Source: Aquanectria penicillioides
Lineage: Eukaryota; Ascomycota; Sordariomycetes; Hypocreales; Nectriaceae
NCBI GenBank assembly: GCA_003415625.1
Contig: PYIU01000006.1
Location: forward strand, 1,674,001-1,738,000
Length of the DNA: 64,000 nucleotides
Reading direction: 5' to 3'
Shown here: one piece after another, positions 1 to 11,551 of the stretch
Layout of the letters: each line of letters begins with the position of its first letter
Numbering within the stretch: position 1 is the first letter of the stretch
Notes under the pieces: generated by a model
The model's database searches: none
What the model was told of the DNA's origin: nothing
Seen by the model: only the letters and a program-made list of their open reading frames with translations
Program-made: the position numbers and the translations under genes

Positions 1-604
1 CAAAGCCTCCAAGCGATCTCCCACCGATGGCATCGTCAAGTCCAAGCCCAAGTCGAAGGGTGGCTCTCTGCCCTCGAAGCAGATCAAGGACCGCGGCTCC
101 GAGGCCCTTCTCAAGAAGCTCCGAAACCCCAAGAAGCGCAGCTATACCGAGGAGGAGCTGGGCATTCCCAAGCTCAACACGATTACCCCAGTGGGTGTGG
201 TCAAGCCCAAGGGCAAGAAGAAGGGCAAGGTCTTTGTTGACGATCCGGTACGGGCTTGTCCTCACCTGTTTTACTAAACGAGATGTTTTTTTACTGACGT
301 TTCCGCGAAACTATAGGAAGGCATGAACACGATTATGTCCCTGGTCCAGGCCGAGAAGAATGGCCAGATCGAGTCCAAGATGATCAAGGCCCGTCAGATG
401 GAGGAGATCCGTGAGGCCCGCAAGGTCGAAGCCGAGAAGAAGGAGCAGGAGAGGCAGAACAAGCTCGAGAACACCAAGGATTCTCTGAGGAAGAAGCGCA
501 AGCGCAAGAGCGCAGGCGACGCCGAGGAGAGCATCAAGGAGGTGACGTCCACTGGAACCAAGGCGGCCAAGGGCAAGGGCAAGAAGCGGGTTTCTTTTGC
601 GTAA
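1..604 (+). CDS. loc1: LOC1-like 60S ribosomal subunit assembly/export protein (3' part)
   Basis: Partial gene; the 5' end lies outside the window. Two exons are visible, 2..247 in frame and 317..604, separated by a 69-bp intron (248..316, GTACGG donor, TATAG acceptor). The protein is very Lys/Arg rich. It has the conserved fungal Loc1 core, a [19 protein letters not shown] stretch followed by [15 protein letters not shown], then a charged helical segment ([20 protein letters not shown]) and a basic tail ending in KKRVSFA. Loc1 of yeast is a nucleolar RNA-binding protein needed for 60S assembly and for ASH1 mRNA localisation. The family assignment is from recognition of the core motif. The stop (TAA) is at 602-604. 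It converges with the hydrolase gene downstream. Nothing unusual in frame or splicing. Confidence 0.85.
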
Positions 605-1309
605 AGGACGGGCGACCTGAGAAAGCAAAAGTAAAAAAGGTTCTGGCAAGGAGGACGTGGTGTGGCTTTGCATTGTTTGGCGCTTGGAGTTGGGCAACGG
701 AACCTGGAAGGGATCCTTTTTATCGCATTGGCTCGACACGAGATTTGAGATGACACAACCAAAAGTGAATCTGACAGTTTCCCATTGAGGAATCTCCTCG
801 ACATGTTGGTCGAAAAAACGCAAATTCTAGCCGCATTCTAGTGTGTATGTGTGAGACTGAGCATTCCATCTATGGCTAAGTTGCGTATGTACATGTGTCT
901 ATCTATATATCACAAGACCTTTCTAAGGTCCTCTCCAACAAATATAAAGCACTTCATTGTCCAACAAATATTGAGTTAGATCACTATTTCCACCCAAGAT
1001 ATCAACTTGTTATCAACAATCCAGGTGTAGTTTATTTTTTCTGCCTCTGAGCTATCACCCAAGGTCCCATCATTAGGCGTTTGATATCAACTTGAAGTAA
1101 GAAGTATCGGGGTCAAGAGGGTAATTGTCTTCTACCGAAGGAAAATAAAACCGAGGGTAAGCATCAATCGTCCATCACGTCGTCAATAGGTTTCGCTATT
1201 GACGCTCACGTGTTGGACCTCGAGAATGAGCTAACAGCACATGCTACCTAATGATTCAGAAGATTCAAGGCGCTTTCCTTCGATTCTGGAAAAGTGCGGC
1301 TTCTGTTAA
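605..1309. other. Convergent intergenic region
   Basis: 3' flanks of the LOC1-like gene (+) and the hydrolase gene (-). AT-richer than the coding sequence, with AATAAA-like stretches around 940-1150 that could serve as poly(A) signals on either strand. No coding potential seen. Confidence 0.6.
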
Positions 1310-2854
1310 TCAGTCGTCTTCAATGACCATTTTGCGGCGCATCGGGACATAGCTGTGTCCAGGCACGCCATTGGCATCCGCTGTTGAAGGTTGGGGTGCA
1401 AGGCTGTCAAAATCGGTGTTGAACGCAAGGTGGTTCAGGAAGTTGGCCACGGGTCGAGTGAACCAGCGACCACCTCCAATCTCGAACCAGCAGAGGTGAC
1501 CACCAAGTGAGGTCGTAAGGAGGACGGTGTTGGGGTTCTGTTGGAACTCTTCAAATGGAATGGCTTCTTTGATGGCGATCTGGCATTGGGGTCAGGCTGG
1601 GAGATCTTTACTGTGAACTCGGAAGGTCAACTTACCGGATCATCTGTTGAGTGGACAGCCAGGAAAGGAATTTGAATAGACAAGACGGCATCAGTAGACG
1701 ACGCATCTCGGTAATAGGCATACTCGGTGGGATATCCCCATGTTGGGCACCTGGGCGAAGTTAATCATTGCTTTAAGTAGGTGAGGAGAGAAAGCGGGAC
1801 ATACTGGATCAGACGATCAAATTCATTCAGATATGTAATCTCAAGGAGAGATTCCACATTGACCTTGGTGTACTTTTCCAACTCCTCACGGTGCACTCGT
1901 GCGACATCCTTGAGGGAACCTGGACATTCCATCAGCAATAGTTCGCATCAAATCGCATAGAAAAACTTACTGCCCATGACGCGAAGGTAGACTTCTCTGC
2001 CAATATAAGAGTTCTGGAGTATCTTGCACGCAACTTCAAGGTTGAAGGGATTTGAGCATGCAACGGCTCCCTTCAGGACACAATCGGCGCCCTCTTCGCC
2101 GCAGTACTGATGCTATATTAGTGGATGTTGTCGGAGTCACGTAACCTTGGTCTGACACTTACGTTGGTGAGCATGTTTGCGCCGAGAGAAAATCCCAGGC
2201 CAAAAAGAGGACGGTTTGGAAACTTCTCCATCAACCATTTCACCGTCTATGCAGCCACGTTAGTCAGAATAGATATCGCGCGAGGCTCGTGGCGCAACCT
2301 CTCACCTGTCTCAAATCCCACGTCGCGCGCGCGTTATACAGAATCCCGCTGGTGATTTTACTACGCGCGCATCCTCGAAAGTTGACTACGCAGACTTCCC
2401 AGCCGCCCTCGCCGATGAGTGGCGCAATGGTGTGCCTCAAGTAAATCTCATGAGAACCGCCAGAGAGCCCATGCAGGGCGACCAACATGGGTTTTGCGTC
2501 GTCGGAAGCAATGTTCTCCAGTTCCTCCTCGGTGAAGTAGGCGGTGCGCCGCGACAGGGTGGGATCCTCAAGGTCGTGGGGCTCGACAGCAAAATCGACG
2601 GCAAAAGTGCCGCTGTACGTTTTGTGGTCCGCTTCGAAGAGCTTGCGCTTGTACCACACTTTGGGCCCTGCTGGCCGAGTGGCCGTCCACATGGTCTGTA
2701 AGTGACCATTGAAGAGCAGAGGGTTCAAGTAGCAGGCCGGAGTAGCCTGCTCGGCGATCTTGAGAAGATCGGTCTCGGTGCCGTCCTTTTCGCGGACGGT
2801 CCGAGGGTAGCGGGCATGGGTGAAGTTGATTTCGGCTTGGCCAATCCACTCCAT
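1310..2854 (-). CDS. YheT/EHT1-family alpha/beta hydrolase (medium-chain fatty acid ethyl ester synthase/esterase-like)
   Basis: Six exons on the minus strand: 2854..2306, 2246..2163, 2112..1971, 1919..1805, 1750..1636 and 1579..1310. They give 424 aa with all phases matching and all introns GT-AG. The start was placed at MEWIGQAEINFTHA because the upstream in-frame residues look like leader translation. The protein is an alpha/beta hydrolase of the YheT/Eht1/Eeb1 type. An oxyanion-side LVALHGLSGGSHE segment is followed by the nucleophile elbow GFSLGAN (Ser203), the acid in AVHSTDDP (Asp333 or 334) and the histidine in TSLGGH (His363), so the triad is complete. Family members in yeast make or cleave medium-chain fatty acid ethyl esters; the true substrate here is not visible. 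Conserved NPLLFNGHLQTMW near the N-terminus is typical of the family. No signal peptide is evident. Confidence 0.88.
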
Positions 2855-5603
2855 GATGGCAATGACGGCGTTGTGCCGGCTCCAAGTGGTTGATCTGCGG
2901 TATGTCACAGGCGGCGACTGAGGGCGGCGCACACGTCAAGCAGCCGAGAGTTCAATGAGGTTCCAGCAAGGCAGAGGGTGAAGGATCTTGAAGGAGACTT
3001 AATGGATGCCTGCGAGGGAGGCACAGAAATGATATTAATAGGACCGAACCTGGCAAAAGGTCATGGTCATGGTCAACGCGAGTGGGTGGACAGTGGACCC
3101 TCTTCGCCCCGACACCTGGCTGCACAACACCCAAAACAATGCGATTAACTTCATTTGCTTTGCATATGGACTAAGTAGACCAATTGCCTCAATCTTTGTT
3201 CAAAGTATTTCTCCACTCGGTTTTCGCTTCCACTCTGATCGTCGTGCTTCCGCTTCCTCCTTCAAGTCAGCTCAAGCAGCCGTTGAATCTATCGAACCTA
3301 ACCCACTAATAGACACTCTTTTCTTATTTGACACTCCCCCCCGAGCCGGGTTCCAGAATCAGCCCGTCCGACTGGGGCTGTGATGGGGCGTCAGCACTGC
3401 AAACAAAAAGCCCCGAACGCCACCCAGTGGGGGAACACCAAGGGGTTGTGCCGAGGCATCTTTCCAGAGGAACCAGGAGAGCGCAGTTATCAAGGAGGCG
3501 AACGACCACCTATTGCACTCGACGCAACCACGTTGTCAACCGAGGATGAGCAATCTGCGCCTAAAATGGCACTACCTCGCCTTGGCTTATCTACGTGGGT
3601 GAAATAGACTCACTGCCAATCTCTCCTTTCTTTAGCTCTCTGGAGCAGTCAAGCCCGACACCGTCTTTTCAAAGATGTACAGAGTACTGTACTCCGTAGG
3701 CAACTGTTGATGCAACGTGAGTTTTGACGCTGTTGAGTGGTCAAGGTGGGGCTTGACCCTGCACGCTGGTGTTCACGTGACCTCGCCGCCTTCAGGCTCT
3801 TCCTCGAATTCCCACAACCATGGTCAACCAGCCCTCCTGCACCCGACTCGTCATCATCATAGCACACCGCCCGACCCGCCACCCGTAATGCGGCATCATG
3901 ATCGAAACAAGAGGTCATTTAGAGATGCTGCAAAGGAACTGTGATTCCCGAGACCTCGACTGTCGCCCATACAAAATGGGGTGATTCGACCAACTTCGAA
4001 CCCGGTCATCCAAGCCCTCGCCTCCCTCCACCACCCACCTGAGGGTGCTATTCACGCCGAACGAGCTCGTGGCTTCGTACATCATCCTACAACTACCCAA
4101 ATGAGGACGACTTTTGATTTATCAGCATATCCCAAGGGCATCCTGCCCCTTTGTTGGTAGTCAAACTCGACGAGGCGGGTATGGGGTTTTGTGCGCAATG
4201 CCTGACAGAGATATCACGCTGCGATGGAGATTTGACCGCTCCATCACCCTGGAAGCGCTCAGCCTAACCTAACAGAATTCGCGGTGGTAACAGGCAACTC
4301 TCGTCTGGGAATGTATAGTGCATCATTCACCATACACGTGGGGCATGAGGTGGAGGCTTTTACTTTGCTGCTATCGGATCATGTCCCTTTCTTTCAAGAG
4401 TATCGGGCATGGGTTTCATAGCACCCGCCTGACAGAGGATTTACGTTCATACCTCAAAATCAGAGCCTTCGGGTCGGAGAAAGGCGAGCCTCTCCGACCT
4501 CATCTGGTATCCGCATGGATTCCTTGACCACAGGCTTTTTCGAAAGCTGCGCCTTTGTTTGTGCTCTATGCACTAGGGCCTTGCGTCAAGGATCCCAGGG
4601 AGAAAATCTCGCTCATCTTGAGATTTACTGCACACCATGATTCAGGCTGACGATACTAAATGGTACCTCAAACTACGCTGGAAGGAGATGGTCTAGTGTG
4701 AACAGGCCTCACTACAGACGAAAAAAAAATTGGTGTGCAGGTGCACATGCGATTTAATGGCTTGAAGTCTCTTGATCAGCCAAGGGACAGGATGGGGGTC
4801 TGGAGTTGTCGTAAATCATCCGCATGGATCCGTATGTAGAACCTCTTTGCGCTCTCGAGCCAAGGCAGTGGTTTTTTTGCTGGTGGAACGGTTGGAGGAA
4901 TAGCCCAACCGATTCCACGCTACCCTGTCTTGCGTCGAGACACTTGACATTTGCACCATTCGGCTGGGGAAAAAAAAAAAGGCAACGCTCAAGAAAAAAA
5001 AACGAAGGACAAAGGGGGAGCCTGGCGGAGAAACAAGTCTGCAAGTGCATGCAAGGTTCCCGTCACTTCTGCCGGCCAATCCTCCAGGCTTGAGACCAGA
5101 AAGGTCCAATCTCAGTGGTGAGGTGGTGGTGGCCAAGGGTTTGAGGCTCAAGCTTCGAATCTCAAGGCTTGAGACTCAAATCTCAGGGTTGCAAGACAGG
5201 AGAGCCTACGAGCGTGTCTTCAGCCTGCTACCCGCCTATCGCCGCTCGCACGCCCGCTCTGATCTGCAGAGCTGCACCACAGCCAACCTGTGCCGCCGGA
5301 GTTCGAAGCCGGACGGAATTTTCCTGGGCGTGGTCCCCATCAACTTCACATTCTCCCTTCCCTTGCCTGACCTCGCGTTGCCACCTTCGCTCATTCATCA
5401 GACGAGCATCCTGAGCTGCAGCAGGCCTCACAAAACTAACAGCGGAACGAGAGGGCGTCCAGCCGGTCCCCCGCAATCGCTACTGCAGCGTCGTTGTCGG
5501 TAGCGCCGCGGGTCGCGAGGCGATCCTTGTCGCTCTGTTCGGCTAAGGTACGGCGATTTAACTGCACCAGTCCAGACTAAAAACTCAACCCTGGGAGCCC
5601 GCC
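2855..5603. other. Intergenic region upstream of two divergent genes
   Basis: About 2.7 kb between the start of the hydrolase (-) and of the CTD kinase (+). Only short open frames without recognisable protein character are present. It holds A-runs at 4970-5000 and a cluster of small palindromes near 5141-5179. The stretch before 5604 is pyrimidine-rich and probably contains the kinase leader. No gene supported. Confidence 0.5.
5141..5186. repeat. Cluster of short interrupted palindromes
   Basis: TTGAGGCTCAA at 5141-5151, CTCAAGGCTTGAG at 5161-5173 and TTGAGACTCAA at 5169-5179 are three overlapping or adjacent interrupted palindromes built on CTCAAG/CTTGAG. A further GGCTTGAGACC occurs near 5088. 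Located about 0.4 kb upstream of the kinase start codon, so it could be a regulatory element or just local duplication. Confidence 0.55.
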
Positions 5604-8600
5604 ATGAAGCAACAGCCCAAGCCCAAGCCTAAGCCTCCACGTCGGCCTCGACATGCTGCCATGAGAGACGACCAGGGACGTGATGATCAAGGAGAACGGG
5701 CTCGAACCGAGCGAGGAGTAAAGCCCTCGTCCCGACCAGGATCTCCCCGCGAGCCCCGCCACGGTTCCGACGCCAGAGCCCGTCATCGCCCTTCCACCAG
5801 GCCTGAGCCTGCCTCCCATCGTCCTCGCCATTCCCGCGATCGCAGCCGTGATCGTGACCGTGATCGCGACCGCCACGTCTCACCCGAACCTTCTCGACGA
5901 GCCGCCGAAGCCGACGACCTGATTCCTCGTTATCGTGCCAGCAGGGACCGACATCGCGGGCCTGACGACAAGTCACGCCGCCGGAGTCGCTCCCAGTCTC
6001 GGAGTCGGGACCGTGGTGCCCGCGACTCCTCATCCCCGATCAAGCGGCACCGAAGCCGCAGCCCTTCCGTCACCAACTCCCATCGCAAGAGGTCACGACG
6101 AGACCGAAGCCCACGGGTCAGGGCCCGGGACTTTAGCCTCGAGTCCGCCTCGAGGAAGCACGGTCGCCATTTATCCCGTGATCGAAGGAAGTCATCGCCA
6201 CGCCGTCCCGCTCGATCTCCCAAATCACCATCGCGAGGTGACGACTCCCACTCACGCTCGACCCGTCACTCCCGCTCCCGTTCGTACACCAGGGGCGATA
6301 CGGGGTCACGCCGGGACGACCGTGAATCTCGATCTGAGAAACCACGCCACCGGTCACGAAGCCGTTCAGTCGAGTCCGAACGACGACAGTCGTCATCCCG
6401 TAGACCTCGTCCTTCATCCCGCGGAGAGTATCCCGAGGTCTCATCAGCCTCGACCCGTGACCGACCCTCGGATTCTGAGCGTCGGTCGTCCCACCGACAC
6501 CCACCACCTCAGTCTCCTAGGGGTAATCGAGACCGACGGCCCCGAGACGAATCCCCAGATCGACGGCAATCCTCAAGATCAGACATTGACGAAGACATGA
6601 CGTCCAGGGGCGGTCATCGGGGAGGGTACAACCCCAGGTACTCTCACAAATCTCATCATGGAGGTGATTCCCAAGGATACTCTCAGTCTCCCCAGCAAGG
6701 GGAGGTTCTTATCAAACATCACCCTCACAGTCACCATATGGGGCAAACCGTGGCGGGTGGAACAACCAGCAATACTCATCACAGTCAGTAACCCCCGCAG
6801 CATCCAGTAGTTCATTATACTAACGGCCATTAGGCAATATCAACCCCAGTATTCCCAGGGCAGCAACTACGGTCCTCCCAGTGGTCCATCAGGTCACTAC
6901 TATTCCAATGCTCCGCATTCCCCCACCTCGCACTCAGCCCCCAATGGACCCATGCAACAGTATCCCCAAGGCAATTACCGCGGAGGGTATCGCGGCGGCT
7001 TCAGAGGGGGGTCCTTCCAAGGCCGTGGTGGCCATCGTGCCGGCTTCAAGAACGCACACTGGAGTTCTGGGAATCAAGGACCGCCACGTGGACACTATGA
7101 TGATAACAACAGCGGAAGATTCAATAACTCGACATCTCAAGGCGATGATGGCGATGTCGGTCACGATACCATGGACGCTGATGGCAACCAATTCCGGTCG
7201 TCAATGAACTCGCAGTCAGACGACGCGAATAAAGAAGGTGGTGATGAGGACCCAATATCACCACCAAGTCGTCCACCACCTTCCGGTCCTGGGCCCCAGT
7301 CACAGTCAAGCACTTCTGGCAAGTTCAGTTTCGCCTTCAAGCCCTCTTCGAAACCGACACCGGCAACTCCAAAGCCCGAGATATCACAAAAGTTCAATGC
7401 TGCTCCGCCACGACGAGAGGCTCCCAAGGAGAACCGAGATCGTGAGCCTCCTCGAACTGCACCAACTGAGCCAGCATCGGCACGTTCGCGACATGATTTT
7501 CGAGGCCCACCAGAGGGGCCTCGAGTTGTGCCTAGAATGAGGAAAGTCAAGAAGACCATGAAACGACCAAAGCCTCGGCCAACTCTATCGACTGACTTGA
7601 TCGACTCCGAGTCTGTATTCTTCCGCAAACCTGGCAACGAATCCGTCGTCGGCTCCGGAACGTACGGCAAAGTTTTCAAGGGTCTAAATGTGTACACCAA
7701 AAACCTCGTTGCACTAAAGCGAATTCGCATGGAAGGGGAGAGGGATGGCTTCCCGGTGACGGCTGTTCGAGAGATCAAGCTGCTGCAGTCCCTCCGCCAT
7801 ATCAACATCGTTAACTTGCAAGAGGTCATGGTGGAAAAGAATGACTGCTTCATGGTCTTCGAGTACATGTCTCATGATCTCACAGGTCTCTTGAACCACC
7901 CATCGTTCAAGCTTGATGCCTCTCAAAAAAAACACTTGGCCAAGCAGTTATTCGAGGGCTTAGACTACCTCCACACCAGAGGAGTTCTCCATCGAGATAT
8001 CAAAGCAGCCAACATTCTCGTCAGCAACGAAGGTGTTCTAAAGCTGGCTGATTTTGGCTTAGCGCGCTTCTATGCCAAGCGTCATCAGCTTAACTACACC
8101 AACCGGGTCATTACAATCTGGTATCGTTCCCGGAGCTGCTACTGGGGGAAACAAAGTACACCGCCGCAGTCGATGTTTGGAGCGCGGCTTGCGTGATGGT
8201 TGAGATTTTCACCCGCAACGCCATTTTTCCAGGAGACGGGACTGAGCTGAGCCAACTTGAGAAGATTTACAATCTCATGGGAACACCAAATCTCCAGGAC
8301 TGGCCTGGCCTTGTCGATATGGCTTGGTTTGAATTGCTTCGACCAACTGCCAAGAGAAAGAGCGTCTTTGGTGATAAATACAGAGACCGTGTGACACCAG
8401 CCGCTTTCGACTTGTTGGCTGCCATGTTCCGGTATGATCCGGCGAAACGGCCCAACGCTGCCGAAGTGCTACAACACCCGTACTTCACCACAGAGGAGCC
8501 CCAGCCTCGACAAGCCATTGAGTAAGTCCATGCCATGTTGCTCTCTGTACTCTGCTAACTATTTTTTTTTCTTTTTCCAGGCTCGCCAACATCGATGGAG

Positions 8601-8818
8601 ACTGGCACGAATTCGAGTCCAAGGCCCTCCGCAAGGAAAACGAGCGTCGAGACCGCGAGGCCCGGAGAGCCGCAAAGGAAGGATCCTCCCGGGAGAAGGA
8701 CAAGGACAAGAAGCGAGCCAACGAAAGCAATGATCACCAACGAGATGCCAAGCGAGTTCAGGGTGACAAGAACCAAAAGGCAAAGTCTACGTCAGGCCAT
8801 TCCACTACGAAAGCATGA
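5604..8818 (+). CDS. ctk1: CTK1/CDK12-type RNA polymerase II CTD kinase, catalytic subunit
   Basis: Exons 5604..6787, 6834..8521 and 8581..8818; introns of 46 bp (branch TACTAAC) and 59 bp. Frame-corrected length is 1036 aa. Residues 1-330 are rich in RS, RD and RDRDRD dipeptides; about 330-660 is Gly/Gln/Pro rich. The kinase domain starts near 660 with the glycine loop GSGTYGKVFKG (about 668), VALKRI, the cyclin-binding helix FPVTAVREIKLL, catalytic HRDIKAANIL, DFGLARFY and an activation-loop Thr in NYTNRVITIWYRS. A basic tail follows. This order is that of Ctk1/CDK12, which phosphorylates Ser2 of the Pol II CTD during elongation. The frame breaks at the CCC run 8129-8131, inside the otherwise invariant SPELLLG (APE-equivalent) motif. 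One extra C restores SPELLLGETKYTAAVDVWS and the whole C-lobe, so I treat it as one gene with a probable sequence error. Start context is CCGCCATGA. Confidence 0.9.
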
Positions 8819-10012
8819 AACGAGCCATTCCATCCACGTACATGTCCCAGCGTTCTGTTCCTCCTTCCTCCCTTCACTCTATCTATTACTCTCGGCGATA
8901 TCTATTGTCTTTCTCGCTAGGAGTACAGCACGGGATTCCTGGCCGATTCTTGTTTGGGATGGCCTGTCGGACTGCTTTCTGTTTGGCTCTCTTGCAGATA
9001 CAATCGCGATCGCCTGATTCGTCTCTTTTGCGCCTTTTCTTTGACCCAGGGGGGTTCTCTTTTGGCGTTTGCCTGCGGGATTCCGCATGACCCTTTTGAT
9101 AGCGAACAAAAACATGGAGGTTGTTCTATTTTCTTCTTCTTTTTTCCGTCGCTTGTTGGCTTTAGTTTCGAGGACGAGGAGGTTTTGCACGAAAAGCACG
9201 CATGGCTTTGCACGGCATGGTTGAGATGAAACGGTCGAAGGTTCGGATGGGCTGGAACGGGTTGGGAATGGTAGGGTGCGTTGCTTTTTACTTGTGCTGT
9301 GTATTATACCTACAAGAGGCTGGACACAATAGACGAGGACGGTCATCCCATGGTGAGGATAGGGATAATTAATTTTGATGATATTCCAAAACTTGACATC
9401 GAAAGTGACCAACATTATAAATATACCTCTGGATCCAGGACATCAGCAGATATGGCCGTGTCCGACGACAAACTAAGTGTGTATTTGATATCCCGGGAGA
9501 TCTTCGCCCTCGAAGATCCTTATCACCATTTGCTATTACTTGTACAGCCTTTTTTTTTTCCGGTCCCCCAAACCCGCCTCTGCCATAGAAGCTAAAGGGC
9601 CACTACACAGAAGCCGTACCCGTCCTGTATACGATCTGATACCTAATCTTTTGTCTTTCTTCCGTACCCCTATCTCTTGTCCTTGGTGGATATACCTCAT
9701 AAGTTCGTTAAATTGTCGTTATAGTCGTACCAGTCATTCATTTTGTGGATGGAAGATAGGGTAACAACAGGATAAGAAGGTGGAAAGTTTCTTGATCCCA
9801 CCGTAAGCCCATCGACACATGTACAGCCGTGAGATCAACAACACAATCTAAGCTTTCCATATATTTGCGTGTCGTATCAGCAAATAGCAACCCAAAATTG
9901 TAGCTAGCCTCTCCAGGCAAGGATAGATTGATGACTAAATCCATGTTTGACGTCACTGCTGCTTTGGAGAGTGCTGTGATCCTCTCGCGGTTTTTTGTTT
10001 TTGTTTCAGTGT
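8819..10012. other. Convergent intergenic region
   Basis: 3' flanks of the CTD kinase (+) and the unknown gene (-). AT-rich patches with TATAAATATA at about 9416-9425 and several T-runs. No coding sequence supported. Confidence 0.55.
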
Positions 10013-11551
10013 TCAAGGGTAGGTCGCTGCCTCAATTCCTTTCCCTTTGATATCGGTACTCCTGAGGAGCTCTCGCAAGCTTCCTTCCGCACGGCCCCTG
10101 GGAGTGGGTGACGAGTTAGTTGCGCGCCAATGCATCCAGCCACTCAGTGTCGACATGATGCTATTCCTAGGGTTCGGAGGGTCCATTGGAGATATAGATC
10201 CGAGAACAACCGGTTGAGCAGGGCCTTCGGGTGAAACCAGCTTAGTCCGTCTGGGCCCGGTGCGATGCTCCTTGTGGGGTGTTTCAGGGCTGGTACGGAT
10301 TTCGAGCTGACTGCTCGATGTTTGAGGATGAGCTGGCTGGCTCACCAGACCGACGGCTGAGTTCCTGGGAGAATTTGAGTCGCTGAGAACCAAGCTCTGT
10401 CGAGTGCCATCAATGAGGGCCAAAGAGCCGGATCTTCTTGCGCGTGGAACCCTCAGTGGCAAATCTTCTTCCTCAGCTTGATTCTCCTCTGAGCCATCCT
10501 GAGACTGAGAGGACGACTTTGAAGAGCCGTGCCTTGAACCCTTCTTCGCCGCCCTGCCGCGGACTTCCTCGGCAATTTCGGCGGCTGATTTTTTCTTCTT
10601 GGACTTATCCTCGTCCGATGAACGACTGGAGGACATTATAGTTTCAAGGGTTCCCATCGCACGGCTATTTCTCCTGACACCCATTGGCCTGCGTCCCCGA
10701 CGCTTCATATTCCTCTCATCATCGGAAGAGACAGCCTGTAACGTGGGTCCCTGTGAATCTTGGGTCTGGTCGGCGCTGGTCAAGAAGGACGAGCCAGAGC
10801 CGTGGGGAGCGTAGTGAACCTCATATTGGTTGCTAAGGGAGTACCTGGATTTGGCGCAAATCTCGGCAATACGGTCCAGGTCAGCATTAATGTCGCCCAC
10901 TCCATTTTCATCATCTAGGTGAGCCATGAAACTCTTGAAACGAAAGGCGTCAATTGGCGGGAGTTTTGCCTCCTCAGGCCCTTCCAGTCGCTTCTTGGCG
11001 CGAGTTCGAGCCATAGCCCCCAACACCCCATTCCTGGTGGGTGTCAGGCTCGTGGTGAATGGAAGTACACGCCTTACAATGGCCGCTGGTCCTCCACTTT
11101 CTGATACTGTAGTGCGAGTGCCTCCGCCGTTTACAATTATAACACCACGGTCGGTACCGAGAGGGCGACTTGGTAAGGGAGAATAGTAGCTGCGAACAAT
11201 GACGGGTTGTGAGTACGTGCTGCTCTGGGCACCAGTAGACTTTGCGTATCGATGTCGACTAGGGAAATTGTGGTTGAACTCGCGTAGGGCCGAGGTGCGG
11301 TGCTCTGCCGTCGAATCGTCCAAGGGTATAGGCTTTCCCTCGGCGTTTGAGGGTACCAGACTTGTCGAGGAGGCGTTGGACTGGAAGAGCGGCGGGAAGG
11401 AGAAGTGGAGGGAGTGTCGACGAGGCTTTGCAGGACTGGGGGCGGACGAAGCAGAGGCAGTGGCCGAAGGGGGTGGGTGAGGTCGGTGATATGTAGGGGG
11501 AGGTTGAGGAGGTTGAGGAGGTTGAGACGAGGACTGGGCAGCCGCGGGCAT
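10013..11551 (-). CDS. Uncharacterised fungal protein, low complexity with one conserved-looking block
   Basis: Single exon, 512 aa, ATG at 11551 and TGA at 10013-10015. I do not recognise a named domain. The N-terminus is Pro/Gln/Ser rich. Residues about 195-260 contain the most protein-like block, around LPPIDAFRFKSFMAHLDDE and ADLDRIAEICAKSRYSLSNQYEVHY, which predicts helices and resembles conserved blocks of unannotated ascomycete proteins. The region about 285-370 is highly basic and Ser-rich (KKKKSAAEIAEEVRGRAAKKG), suggesting a nuclear protein, and the C-terminus is disordered. No membrane segment or signal peptide. Long GC-rich coding frame with codon use like its neighbours. A function cannot be stated. 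Confidence 0.75.
   Translation of the reverse strand: MPAAAQSSSQPPQPPQPPPTYHRPHPPPSATASASSAPSPAKPRRHSLHFSFPPLFQSNASSTSLVPSNAEGKPIPLDDSTAEHRTSALREFNHNFPSRHRYAKSTGAQSSTYSQPVIVRSYYSPLPSRPLGTDRGVIIVNGGGTRTTVSESGGPAAIVRRVLPFTTSLTPTRNGVLGAMARTRAKKRLEGPEEAKLPPIDAFRFKSFMAHLDDENGVGDINADLDRIAEICAKSRYSLSNQYEVHYAPHGSGSSFLTSADQTQDSQGPTLQAVSSDDERNMKRRGRRPMGVRRNSRAMGTLETIMSSSRSSDEDKSKKKKSAAEIAEEVRGRAAKKGSRHGSSKSSSQSQDGSEENQAEEEDLPLRVPRARRSGSLALIDGTRQSLVLSDSNSPRNSAVGLVSQPAHPQTSSSQLEIRTSPETPHKEHRTGPRRTKLVSPEGPAQPVVLGSISPMDPPNPRNSIMSTLSGWMHWRATNSSPTPRGRAEGSLRELLRSTDIKGKGIEAATYP

Noticed and set aside
3063..3607. Several overlapping open frames on both strands
   Set aside because: No domain, no splice-consistent extension and residue composition typical of random GC-rich translation.
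3985..4010. GGGTTCGAAGTTGG on the minus strand, B-box-like
   Set aside because: T stem does not close and no A box upstream in the right spacing.
5045..5503. 152-codon plus-strand frame before the CTD kinase
   Set aside because: No domain and no in-frame link to the kinase; probably leader or promoter DNA.
8129..8131. Interpretation of the CTK1 break as an unrecognised intron
   Set aside because: No GT-AG pair of sensible size removes the break without deleting the conserved SPELLLG and VDVWS motifs.
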